Shown here: positions 58,392-64,000 of the stretch, one piece after another
Position numbering within the stretch: the first letter of the stretch is position 1
How the letters are laid out: each line of letters begins with the position of its first letter
Assembly: GCF_028736235.1 (NCBI RefSeq)
Contig: NZ_CP117884.1
Span: 2,480,001-2,544,000, forward strand
Direction: 5' to 3'
Origin: Lacticaseibacillus pabuli
GTDB lineage: Bacteria > Bacillota > Bacilli > Lactobacillales > Lactobacillaceae
Length of the DNA stretch: 64,000 nt
Notes under the pieces: generated by a model
The model's database searches: none
What the model was told of the DNA's origin: nothing
The model's input: only the letters and a program-made list of their open reading frames with translations
Position numbers and translations under genes: made by a program

Positions 58392-58763
58392 TTAACCCGC
58401 GAGCACATCATCGCTATGGATCAGCTTGATGTCTTCGCCGCATTCGCGCCGTTCCTCAATGTTGTTTTCGCCCCAGGTGCACAGCAAGTTCAAGACCTTG
58501 TTCAGACTCTCACCGCGGTCGGTCAGGGAATATTCCACGCGAGGCGGAATCTGGTTGAAGACGTGGCGGTGCACGATGCCATCCGCTTCAAGTTCGCGCA
58601 GTTGCTGCGTGAGCATCTTCTGCGTAATCTGCGGAATGGCCCGGCGCAACTCACTGCTACGCATGGTGTCATGGCGCAAGTGGCACAAGATAATGGCCTT
58701 CCACTTACCACCAATGACTTCCATCGTCGCCTCAACACCAATATTGTAGGTTTTCTCTGCCAT
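58392..58763 (-). CDS. HxlR-family transcriptional regulator
   Basis: The 123-residue winged-helix protein reads VEATMEVIGGKWKAIILCHL, then SELRRAIPQITQKMLTQQLREL and EYSLTDRGESL, the HxlR signature. It has no conserved Cys (only one, in LCHL). It is divergent from an MFS pump, and two matching operators lie just upstream of its start (58787-58823). It probably controls both genes. Confidence 0.92.
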   Translation of the reverse strand: MAEKTYNIGVEATMEVIGGKWKAIILCHLRHDTMRSSELRRAIPQITQKMLTQQLRELEADGIVHRHVFNQIPPRVEYSLTDRGESLNKVLNLLCTWGENNIEERRECGEDIKLIHSDDVLAG

Positions 58764-58786
58764 GTGGTCCTCCTTAAAATTCTATA

Positions 58787-58823
58787 GGCACTAAAAGGTG
58801 CGTATGGCACAAAATAGTGCGTA
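58787..58823. promoter_or_regulatory. Tandem HxlR-type operators
   Basis: Two 18-base units, GGCACTAAAAGGTGCGTA (58787-58804) and GGCACAAAATAGTGCGTA (58806-58823), are one base apart. Each contains the inverted repeat GCAC-N6-GTGC. They lie 24 bases upstream of the HxlR start, where the regulator would block its own promoter. Confidence 0.75.
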
Positions 58824-58882
58824 ATTGCCTTTAAGTTCCTAGCCAGTATAATCAATTTTTGTAATCGAGGCAAGTGTGCAAT

Positions 58883-59031
58883 AAGTGTGCGGAGGGGCGC
58901 GCTTAGAAGTTGAGGACTAACGCGCTTTAGGCATGGGCCAGCGGTCTTTGCTGGTCTATGTCTAAAGTGTGTTAGCCGCAGACTTCTGCACCCCGCAGCC
59001 GTTCTAGACAGCATGCTGAGGGGCGCACTTA
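58883..59031. repeat. Small structured repeat, long copy
   Basis: It opens with AAGTGTGCGGAGGGGCGCGC and closes with GAGGGGCGCACTTA; the ends AAGTGTGC and GCGCACTT pair. Inside is a 26-bp hairpin (58917-58942 with 58950-58975, with G-T pairs) and AGAAGT/ACTTCT. The block 58984-59006 is shared with 20450-20472. It lies in the gap between the HxlR and MFS genes and has no coding frame. Confidence 0.6.
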
Positions 59032-59090
59032 ACCCCCACCCACAATCACACCCACCTCGAAAAAATCCAAGTTAGACTAGGGAGGACATC

Positions 59091-60275
59091 ATGGAAAACA
59101 CAACCACAACAACTAAGCGCAGCAGCGCCACCTTGACCCTGCTCGCACTCGCACTGAGCGCCTTTGCCATCGGAATGACCGAATTCATCTCGGTCGGCGT
59201 TATGCCACTCATCATTAAAACTTTCGGCATCAGCCTGAGTACCGGCGGCCTGGCCGTCTCCGTTTACGCAGCTGGTATCATGGTCGGCGCACCGCTATTG
59301 ACCGCGGTCACCGGTCGCCTGCCTCGTAAGACCTTGCTGCTTGCAGTCATGGGTACTTTCATCGCGGGTAACCTACTGACAGCAATCGCGCCTAGCTTCA
59401 TCATTTTATTGGCCGGCCGTGTCGTTGCCTCATTCGCACACGGACTGTTCATGTCAGTGGCCACCGTCATTGCATCTAGTGTGGTCGCTGAAAACCGCCG
59501 CGCCTCTGCAATTGCCACGATGTTCACCGGCCTAACCGTCGCAACTGTGACTGGTGTGCCACTGGGAACTTTCATTGCTCAGCACGCGAGCTGGCGTGTG
59601 GCCTTCACCTTCATCGCCGCACTCGGTGTGTTGGCACTCATCGCCAACTTCCTGCTCGTGCCAAACGATCTGCCAGAACCCGTTGCTGGTAAGCGTGGTG
59701 CCATTGTGCGCCTGCTCAAGGACTCCCGGATTCGTTCCGGTATGATTATCACCGCGCTGGGCTACGGCGCTAGTTTCCCCGTTTACACCTACATGAGCGC
59801 CGTGTTGACGCGCCAAGGCTGGGGTGCGAGCGCCAGCGTCATCATCCTGCTGGTTTACGGGCTCGCCGTTGCCATTGGGAACACGCTCGGCGGACGTCTG
59901 GCTAACCACAACCCATTGCGTGCACTGAGCTACATGTTTGCCGCACTGACCGTCGTGATGGTTGCCATGCTCTTCGGACTTGCCAACAGCACCGTTGGCC
60001 TCGTGCTGATCCTCCTGATGGGTCTGCTGGCCTTCATGAACGTGCCGGGTCTCCAGCTGTTCACGATGCAAGAGGCCGAAGCCAAGCTGCCAGGCGACTC
60101 GCAGATGGCCTCTGCGTTCAACATCGCAGCCTTTAACGTCGGCATCATGATCGGCTCTTTCGGTGGTGGTCAGCTGCTCAGCCACTTTGGCCTGTTCAGC
60201 ACCCCAATCGCCGGTATCATCATGGGATTGCTTGCGCTGGGAATGACCCTGCGTTTGATGAAAACTAATAAGTAG
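59091..60275 (+). CDS. MFS transporter, AraJ-like drug/sugar exporter
   Basis: The 394-residue protein has twelve helices. The first carries SAFAIGMTEFISVGVMP, typical of the DHA1 group that includes AraJ and chloramphenicol exporters. Between helices 2 and 3 is TGRLPRKTLLL, a form of motif A. ATG 59091 follows AGGGAGGACATC. It is divergent from an HxlR regulator, a pairing common for efflux pumps that respond to toxic compounds. Substrate unknown. Confidence 0.9.
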   Translation: MENTTTTTKRSSATLTLLALALSAFAIGMTEFISVGVMPLIIKTFGISLSTGGLAVSVYAAGIMVGAPLLTAVTGRLPRKTLLLAVMGTFIAGNLLTAIAPSFIILLAGRVVASFAHGLFMSVATVIASSVVAENRRASAIATMFTGLTVATVTGVPLGTFIAQHASWRVAFTFIAALGVLALIANFLLVPNDLPEPVAGKRGAIVRLLKDSRIRSGMIITALGYGASFPVYTYMSAVLTRQGWGASASVIILLVYGLAVAIGNTLGGRLANHNPLRALSYMFAALTVVMVAMLFGLANSTVGLVLILLMGLLAFMNVPGLQLFTMQEAEAKLPGDSQMASAFNIAAFNVGIMIGSFGGGQLLSHFGLFSTPIAGIIMGLLALGMTLRLMKTNK

Positions 60276-60280
60276 TACGC

Positions 60281-60312
60281 AAACGCCCGCAAGCCAACAC
60301 TTGCGGGCGTTT
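60281..60312. terminator. Bidirectional terminator
   Basis: AAACGCCCGCAAG (60281-60293) pairs with CTTGCGGGCGTTT (60300-60312), between convergent genes. Confidence 0.9.
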
Positions 60313-60319
60313 CTGTATC

Positions 60320-61000
60320 CTATTCATCTTCCGCTGCAGGCCCAATCACGTGCAGGGTCTTCTCTGGTGGGTAAGGCGCATCATCGGGCTGGTAGTAGTT
60401 CACGTCAGTCACCGTCACGACGCGCTCCTGCTTGTCAGGTCCGACTGGCACAATCACGCGGTCACCCCGCTCGTAGTCGTCCGTGTCGGCGATGTAGTTA
60501 TAATCCTGGCCACCGTCCTCAAACTCGACGGTAAGGTAAATCAAATCACCCGGTTGCATCTGCGGTTTGAACCGGTCATTTTCGAAGGTTTCGCCTAAGC
60601 CGAGTTGGTACATGGCATAGGTCATAATTTGCAGAATATCTGCCCAATCCGCGGGCACATCCCCGGCAACGTACGTCCCTTTTTCACGGATAAGGCTCCC
60701 ATCCGCATAGCGCACCTTGAGCTCATAGGTGGGATCATCGCCATTGGTAACCGGCGTCGACTTATCATCCGAATCCGGCTTGGCGTAATCCAGCTGCGAC
60801 AACGCGTTAATCAGGGCGGGGATGATTTGCAGGTTCGTCACCCGCGTAAACGCGTCGCCGCTGACGTAGCGCTGACTATAATCAACGCGAAACTGCTTGG
60901 CACTGATGATTAGTCTTTCATCGTTATGATTCTTTTCGTCCACCAGGTGCAGTTCCAGACGGTCAATCAGTAACAGATCCATATCATCGTCTTCAGCCAT
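60320..61000 (-). CDS. Conserved acidic protein of unknown function
   Basis: The protein has 226 residues from ATG 61000, eight bases past GGGG. No signal or membrane helix is seen. The first half (about 5-130) has an alternating strand-helix pattern. The second half (about 145-220) is a small beta domain with PGDLIYLTVEFEDGGQDYNYIAD and two short repeats of a V-V-V strand. It ends in AAEDE. Probably cytoplasmic; family not recognised. Confidence 0.65.
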   Translation of the reverse strand: MAEDDDMDLLLIDRLELHLVDEKNHNDERLIISAKQFRVDYSQRYVSGDAFTRVTNLQIIPALINALSQLDYAKPDSDDKSTPVTNGDDPTYELKVRYADGSLIREKGTYVAGDVPADWADILQIMTYAMYQLGLGETFENDRFKPQMQPGDLIYLTVEFEDGGQDYNYIADTDDYERGDRVIVPVGPDKQERVVTVTDVNYYQPDDAPYPPEKTLHVIGPAAEDE

Positions 61001-61117
61001 CACGTTCACCCCATTCATCTTTCGTACGATTAAACTCAATTATAGTCAATTCGGGGACGACGTAATAGCCCTGGCGAATATTGATTAAATTGTACAAAAT
61101 AATTTGGATTGTTGTGC

Positions 61118-61744
61118 CTACTGAGCCGCAGAAACCTTAATGGCAGCCTGCCGGTAGTCGGCCTCGTGGTGTAGCATCTCCGCAACCACAACGGGCAAGG
61201 TCCCCAGACTGATGGGGCCACCCGAAACAGGCTGGTCGACCGCGTCCAAGACGGCGTGCTGAATCGTCTGCTCGTACTGGAAGAAGTGCACCATGAGCAA
61301 AGTGCTCTGTAGCCCTGCCGCCGTGATGATGTCCGCCGCAGCCCGCTGGTTGGCCACGTAGCTCTTCTCTGTGGCCGCATCAAAGCCAAAGTCAGCCGCG
61401 AGTTTGTACCCAGCAGGCGTAATCTGGTCGTCGTAAATCTGAAACTGTGTTGTCCAGAACAGACGTTGCACGTTCGCATCCCGCATTGCGTTAATGACGG
61501 CAGTCGCAAAGGCATCCACCTTGGACGGGCCAAGCGTTGAAAAGACCACATCGACGTCCTGCATCGCCGCGGATAAATCAGCCACGTTCAACGCATCCCC
61601 GACCACATGCTCAACAAAGTCAGGATAAACAACGCCAGGCTTGCCGCGGTCAAAGGCCCGAATAGTCACATCAGGGAGCGGTGCCAATTGATTGACAACC
61701 GCCTGACCCAAAGCACCTGAACTACCTAATATCAATATTTTCAT
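61118..61744 (-). CDS. NAD(P)-binding Rossmann-fold protein (NmrA/atypical SDR type)
   Basis: The protein has 208 residues from ATG 61744, eight bases past GGAGG. The start MKILILGSSGALGQAVVNQL is the Gly-rich dinucleotide loop. DVVFSTLGPSKVDAFATAVINAM follows the second strand. There is no YxxxK pair, so it belongs to the atypical short-chain group that includes quinone reductases and redox sensors. Substrate unknown. It is a single gene. Confidence 0.85.
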   Translation of the reverse strand: MKILILGSSGALGQAVVNQLAPLPDVTIRAFDRGKPGVVYPDFVEHVVGDALNVADLSAAMQDVDVVFSTLGPSKVDAFATAVINAMRDANVQRLFWTTQFQIYDDQITPAGYKLAADFGFDAATEKSYVANQRAAADIITAAGLQSTLLMVHFFQYEQTIQHAVLDAVDQPVSGGPISLGTLPVVVAEMLHHEADYRQAAIKVSAAQ

Positions 61745-61815
61745 AACATCCGCCTCCACAAAGTACGATCATCATAACCGCCGCCGTGATGAAATGCAAC
61801 GAACGCCACCACATG

Positions 61816-61852
61816 CAAACAGGGCCAACCCGCAACCGCGGATTGACCCTGT
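61816..61852 (-). terminator. gyrA terminator
   Basis: ACAGGG-CAA-CCGC pairs with GCGG-TTG-CCCTGT, one mismatch inside, with a TTTG flank on the minus strand. Confidence 0.75.
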
Positions 61853-61861
61853 CATTACTGC

Positions 61862-64000
61862 TTATTCGTTTGAATCGTCCGTATCATCGGATGTGTCATC
61901 AGTCGACGCATCCTGGTCATCCTCGGCCCGGTGCAAGAGTTCCTGCACTTGGTCGTCAGTCTGACCATCAACGTGATCGGTTGGCACATCACCGGCTGGT
62001 TGGTCGCCAGTTGGTTGGCCGTCAGTTGGCTGCGTCCCGTCTGGCGTATCGCCATCTGGTTCGTCGTCTTCTGGCGCCACCTTAGCCATCGTCGCAACGG
62101 CACTGCCGTCGTCAACGCGGATGAGGCGAACCCCAATTGCGGCACGACCCGTTTCGGAAACGTCCTTGACGTGGAAACGAATCATGACCCCGGCGTCGGT
62201 GACAACCAAGATATCTTCGGTGCCATCAACCGTCGTGATCCCGGACAGCGCCCCGTTCTTGGTAGTGATGTTGGCGGTCTTAATCCCCTTACCACCACGG
62301 CCTTTGACTGGGTATTCGCTGACAGGCGTGCGCTTCCCATACCCCTTTTCGGAGATGGTGAAGACGTCGCGGCCCTCGCGCATGAGGTCACTGCCGACAA
62401 CGTAATCGCCGTCGCGCAGGTTCATCCCCCGTACACCCGCTGCGGAACGGCCCATTGAGCGGACCGCGTCTTCGCGGAAGGTGACCGAGTAACCGTTGTG
62501 GCTCCCAATCATGATGACATCATCGCCATCAGTCAGGAGAACGTTATCCAGCTGGTCGCCATCGTGGAGGTTCAGCGCAATCAGACCATTGCTACGGATG
62601 TTGGCAAACTCTGCCACTGGTGTCCGCTTAACGGTCCCACGCTGCGTCACGAAGAACAAGAAGTGGTCGCTCTGGCGATCCCGAGGCACGTTAATCACGG
62701 CCTGAATCTTGTCGCCGGAACTAATCCCGAGCAAGTTAACGATTGGAATCCCCTTGGCGGTACGGCCGTACTCAGGAATCTCGTAACCCTTGGAGCGGAA
62801 GACCTTGCCCTGGTTCGTGAAGAACAGCAGGGTATCGTGGGTCGAGGTGGTAATGAGGTGCTCCATGAAGTCATCATCATGGACGCCCATCCCCTGAATC
62901 CCGCGGCCACCACGGTTTTGGGTCTTGAACTCATCCTGTGGCAAACGCTTGACGTAACCATTGTGGGTGAGTGCGACAACGACCTGTTCTTCTTCAATCA
63001 GGTCTTCGTCTTCAATCGACAGAACGTCGCCAACACGCAGCTCAGTCCGGCGCTTGTCGCCAAACTTGTTCTGAATATCGAGCAGTTCCTGGTAGATGAT
63101 TTGGTTGATGCGTTCTGGTTTAGCCAAGATGTCCTGGTAATCCGCAATCGCTTCGCGGACGTCCTTCAACTCGTTTTCAACCTTCTCGCGTTCCAAACCG
63201 GTCAGACGAACCAGACGCATGTCCAGAATGGCCTGACTCTGCTTGTCGGACAAGTTGAACTTATCCATCAAGATAGTCTTGGCCTGATCCCCAGTCTGGC
63301 TGCTCCGGATGATATTGATGATTTCATCAATGTGATCCAGCGCGATGTGCAAACCTTCCAGGATGTGTTCACGTGCCTGTGCCTTCTTCAAATCAAAGGC
63401 TGTCCGGCGACGAACCACGTCTTCTTGGTGAACTAGGTAGTACTGAAGAATTTCCTTGAGAGACAAGGTCTTTGGCGCGCCATTCACAATCGCAACCATG
63501 TTGAAGCTGAAGCCCGTTTGCAGCGGGGTCATCTTGTACAGGTTGTTCAGAATGACATTCGCAGAAACATCGCGGCGCACGTCAATGACAACGCGCATCC
63601 CGTCACGGTCAGATTCATCGTTAACATCGGTGATGCCTTCGACCTTCTTGTCGCGCGCGAGCTCGGCAATCCGTTCAACCATCTTGGCCTTGTTGACCAT
63701 GTATGGAATTTCGGTGACGATAATCCGTTCCTTGCCTGACTTGTCCTGCGTAATGTCGACCTTGGCACGTTCGGTGATGGTGCCTTGACCCGTTTCGTAA
63801 GCCTTCCGAATGCCGGCCTTACCAAGCACTACGCCCCCAGTTGGGAAGTCAGGGCCAGGCAAGACGGTCATCAAATCAGCAACGGTTGCATCAGGGTTAT
63901 CCATCAACATGTGGATGGCGGAAATGACTTCTGCCAAGTTGTGTGGTGGAATGTTCGTCGTCATCCCGACGGCAATCCCGGTCGCCCCGTTAACGAGCAA
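61862..64000 (-). CDS. gyrA: DNA gyrase subunit A, C-terminal 712 residues
   Basis: The gene runs off the right edge. The visible part starts at LVNGATGIAVGM, about residue 150 of a normal GyrA, so the catalytic Tyr is outside the window. A coiled-coil gate (about 200-330 of the visible part) and a six-blade beta-pinwheel with the gyrA-box-like VKGRGGKG follow. That box separates it from ParC. The tail is long and acidic, with PTDGQPTGDQPAGD-type repeats, then DDQDASTDDTSDD. GyrA adds negative supercoils with GyrB. Its presence places oriC nearby. Confidence 0.96.
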   Translation of the reverse strand: MLVNGATGIAVGMTTNIPPHNLAEVISAIHMLMDNPDATVADLMTVLPGPDFPTGGVVLGKAGIRKAYETGQGTITERAKVDITQDKSGKERIIVTEIPYMVNKAKMVERIAELARDKKVEGITDVNDESDRDGMRVVIDVRRDVSANVILNNLYKMTPLQTGFSFNMVAIVNGAPKTLSLKEILQYYLVHQEDVVRRRTAFDLKKAQAREHILEGLHIALDHIDEIINIIRSSQTGDQAKTILMDKFNLSDKQSQAILDMRLVRLTGLEREKVENELKDVREAIADYQDILAKPERINQIIYQELLDIQNKFGDKRRTELRVGDVLSIEDEDLIEEEQVVVALTHNGYVKRLPQDEFKTQNRGGRGIQGMGVHDDDFMEHLITTSTHDTLLFFTNQGKVFRSKGYEIPEYGRTAKGIPIVNLLGISSGDKIQAVINVPRDRQSDHFLFFVTQRGTVKRTPVAEFANIRSNGLIALNLHDGDQLDNVLLTDGDDVIMIGSHNGYSVTFREDAVRSMGRSAAGVRGMNLRDGDYVVGSDLMREGRDVFTISEKGYGKRTPVSEYPVKGRGGKGIKTANITTKNGALSGITTVDGTEDILVVTDAGVMIRFHVKDVSETGRAAIGVRLIRVDDGSAVATMAKVAPEDDEPDGDTPDGTQPTDGQPTGDQPAGDVPTDHVDGQTDDQVQELLHRAEDDQDASTDDTSDDTDDSNE

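Overview
The window looks like an origin-proximal piece of a Lactobacillaceae (lactic acid bacterium) chromosome of middle to fairly high GC. The evidence is the conserved replication/ribosomal gene set on the minus strand (gyrA, rpsF, ssb, rpsR, gdpP, rplI, dnaB, purA), a 16S-23S-5S rRNA operon with a Firmicutes 16S sequence, LPxTG-type surface proteins, GlnP-type substrate-binding/permease fusions and a Bce-type peptide-sensing module. The genus cannot be fixed from the sequence alone. No tRNA gene, CRISPR array, complete insertion sequence or prophage was seen.

Layout, left to right. 1-2.7 kb: start of a copper-exporting ATPase with cop boxes, a TMEM175-like channel, a small membrane protein and purA. 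2.9-7.5 kb: a two-component system and BceAB-like ABC transporter with a BceR-like operator. 7.6-9.0 kb: a secreted nuclease pair. 9.1-14.2 kb: a 1711-residue Cna-B adhesin. 14.5-17.1 kb: a duplicated-domain protein of unknown function and dnaB. 17.2-20.4 kb: an ABC-2 exporter operon ending in its TetR regulator, with a visible operator. 20.4-26.9 kb: a DnaA-box pair, a small broken membrane gene, a GntR/6-phospho-beta-glucosidase pair, an acetyltransferase, a uracil-DNA-glycosylase-like protein and a secreted CAP-domain protein. 27.4-29.9 kb: rplI and gdpP.

30-48.5 kb is accessory: a DMT transporter, a lipoprotein, a glnP-glnQ-glnP cluster, two proteins sharing GW-like wall repeats, an RsgA-type GTPase behind a possible leader-peptide switch, a fructosamine-kinase-like protein, a flavin disulfide reductase, an LPQTG protein, an ABC-2 transporter and a manganese-type ABC operon. 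The manganese operon has two TTAG-N6-CTAA operators and a frameshifted ATPase gene. 48.6-53.9 kb: rRNA operon on the minus strand with tandem promoters. 53.9-64 kb: an AraC regulator and HAD phosphatase, rpsR-ssb-rpsF, an oxidoreductase, an HxlR-controlled MFS pump, two further genes and most of gyrA.

The most unusual feature is a family of about 210-nt three-hairpin cloverleaf elements: one copy at 27.1-27.35 kb, and a divergent pair at 32.08-32.29 and 32.52-32.73 kb. Each has a long outer stem whose sequence changes between copies while pairing is kept, three internal hairpins with compensatory changes, a conserved A-G mismatch and conserved loops. This is the pattern of selected structure. 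Other notable items are the three-segment SD-sequestering leader at 37.68-37.80 kb, a second structured repeat family at 20.4 and 58.9 kb, and several operators that can be read directly.
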